Assembly: GCF_022581195.2 (NCBI RefSeq)
Contig: NC_061456.1
Location: forward strand, 5,396,501 to 5,460,500
Reading direction: 5' to 3'
Length of the DNA stretch: 64,000 nt
DNA from: Helicoverpa zea
Lineage: Eukaryota > Arthropoda > Insecta > Lepidoptera > Noctuidae
The notes below the pieces were generated by a model. It saw only the letters and a list, made by a program, of their open reading frames with translations. It had not been told where the DNA came from and did no database searches. This document shows, one piece after another, positions 38,101 to 50,491 of this stretch. The position numbers and the translations under genes are program-made. Position 1 is the stretch's first letter; each line of letters begins with the position of its first letter.

Positions 38101-41100
38101 GATGGGATGAAAATGTACTTGTAAGGATTACAAAATAAAAGTTAAACAGGGAGCGTTCGGTTATGCAATAGACTGAAGTGTACGTGCTGTATTCATATTT
38201 GAATACTTTGTGTAGGTACTTTTTGTAGCCGTGTTGAAAAAAAAATATCCTTTAATAATAAAAACTTTTTGACTTTGACTATTTCCCTTTTTTTAGATGA
38301 AGTACATTATTGTACTCGTATTATAGAAAAAAAAGTCAAATCATTAAATGAAATAAATGATTTAACTTTTTTTTATAGGTAATATCTATGCACTTTTATT
38401 TCTACATATTGCTTCAGCATCTGAATTAGATGATATACCAACAAGTTTTTATGATGTTATTATCAAATTATGGGTAATAAATCTAACAACTGACTTGGAT
38501 CAAATAAATCACTTAATTGGTGCAAACCCACATTATTAATGCATGAGTTATTTGATTATTATAATTACCATGTTCATAGACTAGCTTTCTTGTTTTTTAT
38601 AACTGATTTATATCTTTGGAAAATATGAAATGAGAAATGAGTTTCACTTCTGTGTATGCATTATGTAAGTCTTTTAAATCGGAATTATGCTTTAAATGAC
38701 CATAATTTCAGATGTATTTAATTATTACTCAAATAGCATTACCAACATGCAGTTTGTAAATCATTAACGCCAAATTACTTTTTTGGCAATTTACTGCTAG
38801 GAAGAAATGCATTATTTTTATATTGCCACCGGTATTAAGGAAACCAAGTCAACACGCGTTTTAACATTCTAAAACCCACTACAACTTTGTTCAGCATACA
38901 GATTTATGCAGATAACAATAAATTGCAGTGGCTTTGGTCGTTCTGATGGCAATGATAGTCAGTTCTCATCGTCCAAGGCGACTATTGTGCGAACAGTGTC
39001 ACTTTAGGTAAACCTGCAATTTCTTGCGACTAACCCGTCTAATGAGACGAGTACATTGCGACATTATAACGTGAAGCACGCTAATCCCGGTGAATGTAGG
39101 TAAGATCTGCGAAAGAGCGGTGACCTGCACCATTAAACTCTAAGAGCACACTGGAAACTTTTAGTCGGCCGATAGTTTGCGCTCATAAATCAGTGTGAAG
39201 ATGAATTATAGTAAGAACATTACAAAGATCAGGTATTTAGCCTGCACACCGACTGAAAACTTTGAATTAGAATCAAGATTTTGTTACAGAAAAAAACATT
39301 GACATCCATCGGGCCAACTGTCGGGCGACTGCTAAGTTTGTAGTGTGCTCTTAAACCTCTAAACATAAAACGTGGTTCTAACATCACCGCAATTAAACCA
39401 TTTTATTAACCATAACCACACATTGCAACAGAACGCACAGTTTCTTCAGATACCGATTAATTGAATTGGTTATTTATTTCGAAAGACGATGTACAAAATG
39501 GAATGTGTTACGGGTAATGATCGATGCCCAGGTAATTATAGTGAAGAAAAAATAACGTCTAGTCAAGTCCGTAATTGGTATCACTCATCGCGGCTAGCGT
39601 GACTGACGAACTTCCTCGGAAATTCCATTTCATGTTGAAGAAGGTTATATTTTTATATCACTTTCCAAGGCATTAAAGTAAATTTTAAGTAAGTGAGAAA
39701 AATCCACAAAGACAGATACGAAAACGAAATTGTTAAAAAAAATCTTTGGAAGATTGATAAAAAAATTACAGGTGCGCGAAGTATGTATTTTATTTGTTGA
39801 AAACCAATACATATCTATCAGTATATTATTTTAAGTTTTTGCCTGAGTGTTATGGCTTTGTTTCTCGAATAGTGTACGATTAGACTCCGCCGCATAGTCC
39901 CGAACGCACTTTACATACAATGTGTTACCACCAATTCGTAATGGTAAGCGCACAATAATCTCGGACGCATGTGCGTATTACTTAAGACGCGCGAAATAAT
40001 ACACGTGTTATACGACAATAATACGCGTGTAATACTATACTGGAGACCGTTTATGGATGCCTATTTCAGACTTTGACAATAGAGTGACATATTACAGCAA
40101 AAAGTCTTGACACGTTTACGGGAAGTCAATATACGCTTGTTACATAGCCCATAAATAAGTAAATGTATGAAAATTTGCTTTGCTTTGCGTTCCATGCCTC
40201 CAACCTTGCTACGAGAAAAAACACGAAACAGACAATATCAATTGTCTCAACTCGAAAGAAAAACTGATTCATTAACAGCAATTAATTCTGTTCTACACCT
40301 AAAACAGTCACAGTCCAGTAAAGATCAAATAACAAAGGTGGATTCCCATGCGTGTGGTATACTTGGTCCGTGGGAGGGGGCAGTGGGGTGAGCGATAAGA
40401 TCGCGGGCGCGCTTGCGCAACCGCGCGCGCTGTAAGGTGCCATAGCATCCTCTACAAAAGGTCACACCACTACCTTATGTAAGCTAATAACGTCTAACTT
40501 TACTACGCTCACAAACAAATGTTGATCATTTTTTAATCCGCCGAGAGGTCAAAGAGCAGACATTACCGTTTAGGTAATTGCGTACGTGCTTTATGAGTTA
40601 TGAGTTACTTCCCATTTCTCTGATACGAAATTTGTTCCTCTTTTAAGATGTTACCTAAGTCTGAATTGTGCCGCGAATAAAAAATGTAATCAGTCTTTAG
40701 AAATCTGAGTGGTTGAGACGGAAGAAAGACGTGATCTGATTGACTGATAAAACGAAGACAATGCATGACAGATAAAATTAATCAAATTACTACCGTTTCC
40801 TATTATACAACATCGTTTGATTAACAGATAGGACATTTTACAATAACCGAACTGCATCCAACGTGATGGATGTATTTCGGTAACGTCGAGAGCATTCATT
40901 TGTTTCTACTTTCGTAAACATACAAAGCTGTTAGTTTGATGTGCCGTGAAATTACATTGATGTCGTAATTACGTATCAAGTTTTTATTGGCATAGCAGAT
41001 GCTATCAATGTCACAATAATATGCAAACGCATTGCTACACCGGAAATTTCTTTGTTTATTTATTTACATTTGCAACTCGGCTCAAAAAGTGCTACACTCA

Positions 41101-42512
41101 GCGACTCGTGCTAATGTATGCGATGATGTAACTCATTGTTGTGATGACTCGGTGAAATATTGACAGGTGATCATTCATTCATATCGAGTCAATAAAATAT
41201 GCTGCGAACACAGAAATATAAGTCGATAATATTTATACTTTCGCTTTCATTCATACTCTAATACAAGGTAAATGTTATTTTTCTCACGCTTTGATTGTTA
41301 CGGTTCAATACATTAGATTTTCCACACAATATAATGTTATGTGGCAAAAACGTTATTAGTTCACACTGTTGCAAAATGTTCAAGCAACGCAGATATCTAA
41401 TGAGCTAATACACATTGAATCGACAGTTAGAATGCAATTATCAAAAGTTAATCATTCAATTAATTTAATCCGATTTTCCGCGAGGCTCAAGTGGCTTGTA
41501 AGAGCTCTCTATACACAGAATATCCTACCATAGTTACTATTTAACCTGGTTACGGTCTCGAAGGGAAGGGATTATATGTCAAACACAAATATCTAACCAC
41601 AAACGGGGCCAACAATTGCCCAACTGCGATCGTAGGTACGAACTGCAAGCGACCCTTCAACCACAACCCGAACATGTCTGCATTGATATTTGCACTCGGG
41701 TAAGTGCCCAAACACATGAACCTTGAGTCGACCCATCCGTTCGCCGGCCGTCACGCCGCCCTAGTTCTTACGGAGAGCGGACCGTGGGAATATCACTTAT
41801 GCAAATCCGGGGAATCGATTATCGTGGCGATGCGCGATCGGCGCGGGCGCAGCGGCAAATGGAAAGTGCATCAGTTGCGCAACTGACGTGCAGTGCTCGC
41901 AGCGACGTACGAGACCATCTGTAATGTGCAACCTGATGTTTGTGTTATGCGTCTTACAAAATGTTGAGTTTACTTTACTTGTAGGACAAACTTTATTGGT
42001 CATTGTTTTCAATATACTATCTATGCGATAACGCCGGTTGATTGCGAAAGTTATGAAACTTTTATATTTGCACTTTTGGAAGGGTGTTTTCCTGAATAAG
42101 ATTTTTTATAGAAAATAGACGAAACTATTCATTTTGATTATAAATCATTTATGGCCACATTTTCGTGCATGAAAATTACATTTCCAAACAATAAACTGGT
42201 ATATTTAACTTCCGACGCGCCCGGACGTCCTGCACATTAGGCACACTCAAACTACGAATACTTCCACATAAAACGCACGAGCCCGACCCCGAGCACTAAC
42301 ACCAACATCCTCACTACAGACGCAGCATCAAAACACAACAAACCAAAATGTGGAAAAATCACACAGAGCAACATTACCAATTGGCGAAAACAACACGAGT
42401 GAATAATTCCGGTCACTTCCGATATGGCACAGTAGACAGATGCGGGTCACACGCGTGTTGTCGACTTACCCAGGACGGGGAGCAATGTTAGCAAGATCCA
42501 CAGAGGGGACAT
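35169..42512 (-). CDS. CPAP1-type secreted chitin-binding protein (3 coding exons, 705 aa)
   Basis: Coding exons on the - strand: 42512-42470, 38097-37843 and 36988-35169 (2118 nt, 705 codons plus TAA); GT-AG introns of 4372 and 854 bp join in phase. Exon 1 encodes a hydrophobic signal peptide (MSPLWILLTLLPVLG). Exon 2 encodes one peritrophin-A (CBM14) domain with cysteines at 22, 38, 44, 59, 72 and 83 (spacings 15, 5, 14, 12 and 10). Aromatic residues between them include AYYAD, AFHVC and DFRFFC, as is usual for chitin binding. Exon 3 encodes about 600 residues of low-complexity Pro/Thr/Asn/Gln/Tyr sequence with TTRAP and TQRTFP-like motifs, an acidic Asp-rich patch near residue 490, and a Tyr/Asp-rich end. 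Known: single-domain proteins of this kind are cuticular proteins analogous to peritrophins, secreted into chitinous matrices. Inferred: extracellular cuticle role. The tail is long even for this group, and a gut mucin-like peritrophin is the alternative. Confidence 0.92.
38215..38281 (+). mobile_element. Possible LINE 3' tail (TTTGACTTTGACT)
   Basis: AATAATAAAAACTTTTTGAC followed by TTTGACT resembles the simple-repeat tails of moth non-LTR elements. It lies in intron 1 of the CPAP1-type gene, just before its exon 2. The evidence is short and the call weak. Confidence 0.3.
39144..39350. mobile_element. MITE, second family (207 bp), in intron 1 of the CPAP1-type gene
   Basis: The ends GAGCACACT and AGTGTGCTC are inverted repeats. 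The next blocks also pair imperfectly (AACTTTTAGTCGGCCGATAG on the left, CAACTGTCGGGCGACTGC on the right). A clear target duplication is not seen. It is non-coding. Confidence 0.6.
41640..41930 (-). promoter_or_regulatory. Possible intronic enhancer in intron 1 of the CPAP1-type gene
   Basis: A G+C-rich island inside an AT-rich first intron. It holds an exact octamer ATGCAAAT (POU-type site) near 41799-41806. It also holds a 14-bp perfect palindrome, CAGTTGCGCAACTG, at about 41872-41885, whose core TTGCGCAA is the classical C/EBP half-site dimer. A TGACGT lies right after it and an ATCGATTATCG stretch between. The 60-aa open frame across it has no domain. The regulatory role is inference. Confidence 0.3.
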
Positions 42513-42650
42513 GTTGTCGCGAGGTGCGTCGCGAAGGGACTGCGGCTGGGTGCGCGCGCGCCGCCCGCCCGGCCGAAGGAGGGGAGAACTGAAAGCTCGC
42601 CGCCCGCCCCGTAGACGAACGCTGCGTAGTCACAGTTTAGTACGTTAGCA
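42513..42650 (-). promoter_or_regulatory. CpG-rich 5' UTR and promoter of the CPAP1-type gene
   Basis: This is one of the most G+C-rich patches in the window, directly upstream of the chitin-binding protein's ATG. On the - strand an arthropod-type initiator core TCAGTT lies at 42592-42587, about 75 bases before the ATG, a plausible transcription start. No TATA box is seen at the expected distance. The assignment is inferred from position and composition. Confidence 0.45.
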
Positions 42651-44722
42651 GTTTATCAATTTTGTTAATGGCTACTAGCAGCTTCGTTTACACTTATTTC
42701 CTTTGCAATTGAATGTTTTTAAGAATTTAATTAAATATCTTCTGATGATTCGAAACTTTTCTACACAAGGTTTTCAACTTCGTTTTTGAGCATATCAGTT
42801 TATGCTACTATATTTGTATTACACTTACACACGCAAGTATATAACGAAGTACCTATCACTTGAACAGTTACAAAATTAAAAAGAATTTGTTTTAAGAAAG
42901 TAAAACATGTGTTTATCTAACAGTTGTGACCGCTCTCATTCATCTCATGAGACTGTGGCATTTGCCAGTGAACCGGACGCGTGATTTATTAGACTCAACC
43001 GATGTGTATCTCGACGAACTATTGTTTTGTTAGCTCATTACTCATAAGTTTTATTGTATTACGTCACGACCCGCCAAATCTATTACACGGTCAGACGATC
43101 TATTGAGAAAATCATCAATTATGTGACTTGGGAGTTGTCCCTAATTGCGAGACTTTTAATATTATTAATTATACAAGATAATACACACTTGCATGAATCT
43201 GATTAAATAACGCCGGCACATAATAGGCGTGAGATACTCAAGTTTTAGTTGTAGTTCTGTTACGATTTGGTACGATCATTAGTTTTGTGTCGAGATAATC
43301 AATAAAGGGAATGTAGCAATATAGTGCTTTTTTATCGAAATTGCGAATGTTTTAGTCCATTAAACTAACGATGAAAATGCTATTCAAAAAAGCAATCGAA
43401 GCTTCATGTAACTTGAGTATATCGAATGAGGAATGCAATAACAACAAAGAGTATTTACTGTCGCTAGGAACACGCATCTATAATACGACTTTTACTTTCA
43501 GAAAAAAAATAGATCTACCGTATGTATATTAGATGTGAACCATTACACTTACACACACATCGACAATGTACATTATGTAAATAAGTTCTTATAATAAAGG
43601 CATAACAGTGTGATTACTGTTCACGTCTTCATCTCCATACATTTGTAAAAGTAAATAGTAGGAAGTCTTTGTAAAGAGCAACTGAATGACTGTATTATTG
43701 AATTTAAAGTTATTCAATGGTTTAAATTGCTCATAGAAATTGTAGTTTATTTTTATATTGCAGTGTATTCATTTCCAGTTATTTTTTATTCTGTCTTTTC
43801 TTCTTATTCCTATCGAATTAACAAATCCTTATTTTGTTTCAAATCTACTTGACGTTTTCTTCCGCGGTGTCGCAAAAATGATGAAAGTTTAATATGCATT
43901 GTATGTTAATTTATATGCATTAAGCACGTTTGGGTTCAATCAAACTCAACGAGACCTTAGCTTGTTGAAAATAGACAACTTAGGTACTAGATATACTAGT
44001 GGCTAGCTTATAATAATTGCGAACTATAGAGCATGGTAAAAACTTCTTTATATTTGGAACCGATATGGTACTATTTGCAAGATTTATAAAATCAGCTTCT
44101 AATCATTATTTTATATATGTTCTGTTTTCAATTATAAATCACGGACCCAAACTACTAACTATATGAAGTGTATACGTACTTGTAATGGGTCACGGAGGTT
44201 ACCGCAGTCGCTTCCTGTTAACTCAGAACCATGTGAGTGAAGCAATTTGTGAGGCGGGCCGACTATTAAGCAATAAACTCGTACTTAGACATGCGAAAAA
44301 TAACTAATTTCAAATCTAAATGGATAAATTATTTATTTCTTATATACTGTTTGAACTTTTCAGTGGAACCTTATTGACTTTAACCAGATTTTTAAATTCT
44401 TAGTGTCAAATATAATCAACTTGTTGAACAATTTATGAAATGTATGTAGAAAAAAATTACAATAACAAAAGAATATCCATATTTTTAATAGATTTTTGGT
44501 ACCTCTAGTTCTCCCACTATTACACAAAATATTTATATTCTTGCAAATAGCATACTTCCATAACAGCACCTCTTACATAAACCGCATAACGTGTAACGCA
44601 GTATTTATTTTTTCACAGCATCCTCACACGCACAACGAGCACAGATGCATATCATCGGCGTGGGACACCATACCAATTGTGCCCACACTTAATACCTAAC
44701 ACCCCACTGTTTAGCAGATGCA
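42651..44722. other. Upstream flank of the CPAP1-type gene, no gene seen
   Basis: AT-rich sequence beyond the promoter. No repeat family is recognised and no open frame has coding character. Confidence 0.45.
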
Positions 44723-44728
44723 AGCCGA

Positions 44729-45028
44729 CCATGAAGAACAAAATAACTAGCGGAGATGCCATATTGGAAAATCTCCTAAGAAAGAGGCGCGTGAAAATAC
44801 AGGTGTGCGGGGGACGAGGAACGTTACTATCTTCGCCTTTATGCGCCTTCTTTGGACCCGACCATTTTTTGTAAAGCCAAAAATTGTCGATAGATTTTTC
44901 AAAGAACCTGAACGCCTTATTAGTTCACTCGTAACTGATTGTTTTGGTAGGTCAGGCGCCTTCTTCTAGGCAAAATAGCTCACCTACCCGCATTATGGTA
45001 TCTCCGCTCATCATTCCTTACTCCGTGG
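44729..45028 (+). mobile_element. MITE of the same TIR family (300 bp)
   Basis: The left end CCATGAAGAACAAAATAACT and the ACTAGCGGAGATGCC block match the family. The right end GGTATCTCCGCTCATC...CTCCGTGG is its inverted partner. AGCCGA flanks both sides (44723-44728 and 45029-45034). It also shares a GGGGACGAGGAACGTTACT stretch with the right end of the 1.78-kb element. It is non-coding; frames of about 65 aa across its edge are incidental. Confidence 0.8.
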
Positions 45029-45334
45029 AGCCGATGTAATTAAACAACACAGCATATTGTTACTCGATGATTCACGGCTAAAACTTGCCATTGAGCTAAA
45101 CAAACAGCGATTTATCGAAGAAGGCGTATGTTTTAGGAAGACAATAAGTATTTAGATAGTGACAAGGATGCTTTATCTGTTAGTATCTGTATTTAATCTA
45201 AGCGCTACGCCTTCCTCTTTTGCGACTGTGAGTTTGTTTTAGGCAAAGTAAAGATCGTGGATTAAATCCTGAAATTCATTGTAAAAAGTGAACCTTTTCA
45301 TAGAATCGGTGGATTCCAAATGTTTGACTATATA

Positions 45335-45598
45335 TTAGATTTCAAAAGTTATAGTATCATTTAGCAAACCTATGATTCTGATACCTGATCCTGAGCCAAC
45401 TCTCTTCATTAACATCAATGGAACATAAATTTTAGATTTTTCGCCGAACACATTTTTCCTAATGCCTCGTTTTTTGGCGGTTAAGCTGCTACTAGACCAA
45501 TTTTCTGTAAAAATCCAGATGCCTTCAAGATATAAATACTTGAAATCAAAAATCAAATCTGCTATAAATAGAGTGTCTGCAAAAGTCACTGCACGCAT
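45335..45598 (-). other. Unexplained 87-codon open frame
   Basis: An open frame on the - strand with protein-like composition and a Lys/Arg-rich centre, then VGSGSGIRI-like sequence. No family, signal peptide or splice context is seen. It sits between two MITEs, so a decayed dispersed repeat is more likely than a gene. Confidence 0.2.
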
Positions 45599-46715
45599 AA
45601 ATTAGAGTGAACATTTGATGGGAGCACGAGGCAGCAGCGCTAAGTCGTGAAAGATTCCCATGAGGTGTCCTGAGTTGCCTCACCTGCCTCGTTCCGTACA
45701 CGCGAGACCACTACCATCTGTTGTAAAGTCGCATTTACATGATATGACTAGTTGTCATATTGTTTGTTTCATCATTATAGTCAGTAGCCGAAGTTATAAT
45801 GTATAGTATTACAGGAAATTTTATTAATTATTAACAATTTTAAACCTGTACATTATCTGAAAAAAAAAAAAACTAGATCTATATTTACATTAAAAAAAAA
45901 CTTAAAACTAATAAAGTGTGTCGAAAAATTGCTCCTATCGCTATCACCCGGCAGTGTACCCAAAAGGCAAGGTTGCATTGCCACGTTGAATAGCAATGCT
46001 TAAACGTTGGGAGAAATAAAAGCCAGCCCTTGGGCCACGAGAAGTGTCAACAAGGCGCTTAGAAATTTCCTTGGCAAGCGCGTTTTGCCAAACTATGACA
46101 GGGATTAATTATATTTGTGTTAATTTAGTCTATATCAGAGAGAGAAAAATGGGTCTAAAATGTCTCAATTTTGTTATAACAGCAGAAGCTATATCAACCC
46201 TGAATATCATCCATTTTAATTCAAACCACTTGCCTTAAAAATCAACTTATTCGAATCGAGGTTCTCATAGTAGTGAAGCACGAACCGCGACATGACACGA
46301 CTCCACGACGCGACGCAACGCCCCGCTTGTGATAAACTGTCGCAAGTCGCTACCAAACTCTAATTATCTCACATATACACGGTTATAGTAGAGCTAATAT
46401 TACGCTTAAATTACGGTCATTTACTACCATATAGTTTGAATCTTTTCATCATAGACCATAGATTAGATTACTGTCCTTTACTTCCAGATGTATATGTCAC
46501 CGGAAAATAATAGTAACCGCGAATTTATACTGTATTTTCTAGAAAAATGAATTTTGTAAGATTTCAAACAAGAAATAAATTGTATTATTTTACGCCCATA
46601 TTTTAGCTATTCATAAATTTCTAGGAAATGTATGAATTCGCAATTCTTATTATTTTCCGCTGACTTAAATAGCCCTACCGATTTTTCTGCAGTTGACAGC
46701 TGTCAGTTTTCAAGG
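45599..46715. other. Intergenic, no gene seen
   Basis: Between two TIR elements. It holds A-runs near 45860-45900 and a small G+C-rich patch near 46290-46330. No gene can be supported. Confidence 0.45.
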
Positions 46716-46924
46716 GCTTTACCACGAAGGAGAAAAGACTAGCGGAGATGCCCTAACGCAGGTAGGTCACGCGCCTTCAGGTAGGTCAAATACGTCACGA
46801 CTACGTCACGGCAGGCGTGGCTGGACACCGCCCATATACCGTCCTTTACATCAAACTGACATCTTGTCATAGTTGTATTTTTACCACAATTTCAACAGAT
46901 TTTATTTGTTACTCGATTAAAACG

Positions 46925-47002
46925 ATGAAATGCGCTATCATTAATTGTAGAAATTGCTCAGGATCCAAACTCAAACATACCATAGGATAACATTTCACGT
47001 GT
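46925..47002 (+). pseudogene. THAP-domain transposase first-exon remnant
   Basis: From the ATG at 46925 the frame starts MKCAIINC, with the C-x4-C pair and spacing of a THAP zinc finger N-terminus. It then runs Lys/Ser-rich for about 12 residues and stops at a TAA at 46988. The adjacent frame carries ITFH just after, the conserved Phe-His step of THAP domains, so a small indel has broken the frame. A GTAAGT donor follows directly. Later domain parts (C-x2-H, AVPTIF) and any catalytic region are not seen. THAP domains bind DNA; here the remnant cannot. Confidence 0.5.
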
Positions 47003-47459
47003 AAGTAATATTTTAACTTTAAAACATATTTTTTGCTAGAGACATCTGTCGTCGAATAGCTGCATTTCTAGAACCTCTAAGTGAATTTGTATTATTTTCG
47101 TATCAATCTTGTATCAATGTATATTATTGGTACCAATTTTTGCCTTAAAAAGCAGCTTCATTTTTCCTTGCATCCTGCAAGTTTTTTTATAGATTATTTA
47201 CAAACCAAAACCAAAACATATGATATATTATCATGAAAATTTTATATTATAAAAACACCATCTTTCGGTAAGTAGTCGACTTACGTATATTTGAAGTAAA
47301 ATTGTGTTCATCAAGACAGAGAGACCCGTTACAAAATTAAGTGCTACCAGACATCGAAAATGCAATCACCCATTCTTAAAAAGGGTCTTATTTAAAAAAG
47401 CTGCAATTATCTTAAAATTAATCATAACTCTAACTATGTAGATTTATTTATATTCATCA

Positions 47460-47660
47460 CTAGCCGTTTTCCCGCGGTTTCACCCGCGTACCGTGGGAGC
47501 TACGAGCCCGCACCGGGATAAAATATAGCCTATGTTACTTGCAGATAATATAGCTTTCTAATGGTGAAAGAATATTTAAAATCGGTCCAGTAGTTTTTGA
47601 GTTTATCCATTACAACCAAACAAACAAACAAAGTTTTCCTCTTTATAATATAAGAATAGA
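47460..47660 (-). mobile_element. Small non-autonomous Helitron nested in a DNA transposon
   Basis: On the - strand it starts TCTATTCTTATATTATAAAG at 47660 and ends with CTAG at 47463-47460, after a CCGCGGGAAAACGG-type end. The outside bases are A at 47459 and T at 47661 on the + strand, the expected A|T site. It lies inside the 1.78-kb TIR element 46722-48500, so it inserted later. Confidence 0.75.
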
Positions 47661-48506
47661 TCAGCAATGTTTTACATAGGTATGTATATCTCTCTTGCCG
47701 TACATATTTTTTGAATGTACCTTTACTCAGAGCAACATCCGACTCACATAAAGTCTGCTACTTATTTAGTGGATGCGCCGTTATGATACAGTTGTGAAAA
47801 CTCTAATTTGATAAACACTGTCCCTATAATTTTAATTCCCATTTTTCTTGCTGAATTTCGTAATGTGGCAACATCGAAAATAACAACAGTCATCGCAGCA
47901 CGGTTCTAGAACAAATAGAACGAGTTTTCGTGCTTGTGATGCCATAGTGGCTAGTAGACGAACTAACACAATGCCATAAGTTGATACTTAAATTACACCA
48001 TGGGGGTATTTTAGACCCGTGGTGAATAAAAATGATTTTTCATTGAGTCTCCGTTTAATGGTTCCTAGATACCTATTTCATTTCTGGAGGAGTAAATAAA
48101 TTGTTGTGGGGCAAGTTCTCTGCACAAAATAATACTTATATAACAATTAATTTTCTAACTTTTTATCTCTCTTTTTCTTCGTTCATTTCAAATGAATGCT
48201 TCTTTAAACTTTCTAATTGAATTACTATTTTAAAAGAATTATTAATTTTGAGTACCTATTTACTTTACTTTTGAGTATGTCACTAGTGGTCGATGTTAGT
48301 TTAGGGTTAGATTTTAATCATCCTATTCCACGCTAGATGGATTTACAAAAAATGGGTGGCTTCCCATAAAAGGCGTATATGGGTGGAGCACGGGTGGAGA
48401 CAGTAACGTTCCTCGTCCCCCGCTCACCCGAATTTTGGCGCGCTGCTTTGTTAGGAGATTTTTCGTTAGGGCATCTCCGCTAGTCTTTTCTCCTCCGTGG
48501 GCTTTA

Positions 48507-50216
48507 CTGACTAACAGAAATGTCAACTGTACTAAAAAATGGCCAGACCATTTTGAATCTTTACACCGTGGATAATGACGTTATAACTCCTCAGAAATGC
48601 ATCGTATTTTTTACAGCAAAACCCTATGTAATATAAAGTACGGAAATATAAAACTTTATGTTCCTATTCTATTCAGACTCGCAGCTTTCGCGACGTAAAT
48701 AAATCTTTTAATACCTCTTTGTTTAAGGCTGTGGTCGTCGTTTTATGAGATTTTACTCTTTTGTCTGTGTATAGTATTTCCTAGGTTATTTTAGGCTCCG
48801 TTTTCAGTTTCCTTGTGCGAGTCGATTGGATGAAATAAAAATGTGTAAATCAGAGAAAAAAAAATCTGAATGTTTTTATATCAAATATTAAAACAGACTT
48901 AAAGCATAGAAGCGCCTTAAAATCATTAACATAGAAGAGATCATATTCATACTACTTCAACGAATAAAACTAAGTAGTACACATTGACTATCACATACAA
49001 TACACTTATAAATTTTACTTATCTTATTATTAATTATAGTGCCCAAAAATGGCCAGATAAAACCAACAATTAGGTTCATTTAGAGGTCAACTTTCAACTC
49101 AAACCGTCCCGTACTGGTCACGATAAGTCATCATTAATTAACTGTTCGTCTTTTGTTTACTGACCGCTGATGACTGAAAAATAATTAGCAAATAATGAAC
49201 TTTATGCCATTGTAATAAGAGCGTGTATTTGTCACCAGGTTGCTTCATACGAGGTGTATTGTCTTGCGTTGGCCGTCTGGTTATAACAATCAAGACAATG
49301 GACGAATGTGGAGATGAAGCAAACACCAACTCCTAGTCTGTTATATGTATGTGTGTGTGTGTCTCGTTTACTTTTCAGACACAAAATTAATTGAAAAGGA
49401 GAAATAGGGACGTCGTCATTTGAAACTGTTCGTCTTTTTTGGTATTGGTAGATAGAGACCCTCTCTTCATTTAGTTGGCGTTCAAAGTGTTTATTATTTG
49501 CAAAGCCTGTATACTAAAGTGTGACATTTGAACAAAGTGCAAGTTAACCAACAAAACTAAAACTCCCGCGGGTCTTTGCAAAATGTCACTTTCAACAAAG
49601 CCTTGAAATGCATCGGTAAGAAGACACGTTTCCAAAACATTAACGTTGCAAAACAAGAATTAAAAAGCAAGTGATACTTATCTCAGTTTTCGTCTCGTCA
49701 ACTTATCTGCGTCGTGTCAAATAAAACGTGATAAACCGAAAAAAGAACACGAAGCACCCCCATTAGTGTTTATTTTTGCATATAAATAACATTTCGCGAG
49801 AGAAATCTCAAGAGAAATGTTACTGTTATAGTTTAAACACATCACATTTCTAACTATCACTTTCATTTCACAATTTAACACATAGACGTGAAATATTAAC
49901 ACATTTAGTGACCTCTGTGGAATTATGTCATAACATCACATAACGCACGGTGAGCCAACTAAACCAGGAACAGAACATCACTAATTAATCATTATTCAAA
50001 TCGTAATTTGACTTAATTAAAGTTTTCTTTAGGTCTAATTAAAAATTTTAACAACATGGAAACGATTTTAACCTAGTTACATAATGGTGGTAATAAATTA
50101 CTTGGTTTAGATTAGTTTGGTTATGGTATGTGTGTGCGCAGATTGGCGTGCATCGAACGGGTTTAAGCTTCGTTTAAGGACGCAATCGTGTGCCGGCTAA
50201 TGTCGCAAACGGAGCA
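48507..50216. other. Intergenic, no gene seen
   Basis: AT-rich sequence between two members of the TIR family. Frames of 61-63 codons have no recognisable content. Confidence 0.45.
49346..49363. repeat. (TG)n microsatellite
   Basis: A short TATGTGTGTGTGTGTG run in intergenic sequence. Confidence 0.65.
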
Positions 50217-50222
50217 TCTGAC

Positions 50223-50491
50223 CCATGGAGAATTAAATGACTAGCGGAGATGTCATAGCGTAAAATCTCCTAAGAAATTAGGGCGCCAAAAGGTCCCGTC
50301 TTTTCGGTTTTCGGGTTCGGTCGACGAAGAGCGTTGCTAGCTCCGGCCTCATACGCCTTCTTTGGAATGCACCACTTTTTTTAACCAAATCACCAATCAA
50401 TCACATCCAATCTTTAACAGGTGTGTCCTACAAGAAGGCGCCTGACCTATCTGCCTTATGGTATCTCCGCTGATCTTTCGTTCCTCCGTGG
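50223..50491 (+). mobile_element. MITE of the same TIR family (269 bp)
   Basis: The left end is CCATGGAGAATTAAATGACT; the inverted right end reads CCACGGAGGAACGAAAGATC on the - strand. Both are followed by AGCGGAGAT. The flanks TCTGAC (50217-50222) and TGTGAC (50492-50497) are a 6-bp duplication with one mismatch. It shares the CGCCTTCTTTGGA and AGAAGGCGCCTGACCTA blocks with the copy at 44729. It is non-coding. Confidence 0.75.

Larger units (their letters stand above)
46722..48500 (+). mobile_element. 1.78-kb TIR DNA transposon with 6-bp target duplication and THAP remnant
   Basis: Terminal inverted repeats of 37 bp (46722-46758 and 48500-48464) differ at one position and begin CCACGGAGGAGAAAAGACTA. 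The 6-bp sequence GCTTTA flanks both ends (46716-46721 and 48501-48506). About 200 bp inside the left end lies a broken THAP-like start. The interior is otherwise non-coding and holds a nested Helitron (47460-47660). The THAP-type start suggests a P-like or Kolobok-like superfamily, but those usually make 8-bp or TTAA duplications, so the class is unsettled. It is decayed and cannot encode a full transposase. Confidence 0.8.

Noticed and set aside
48323..48526. 67-aa - strand frame as a gene
   Set aside because: It runs across the right terminal inverted repeat of the 1.78-kb transposon and its flank.
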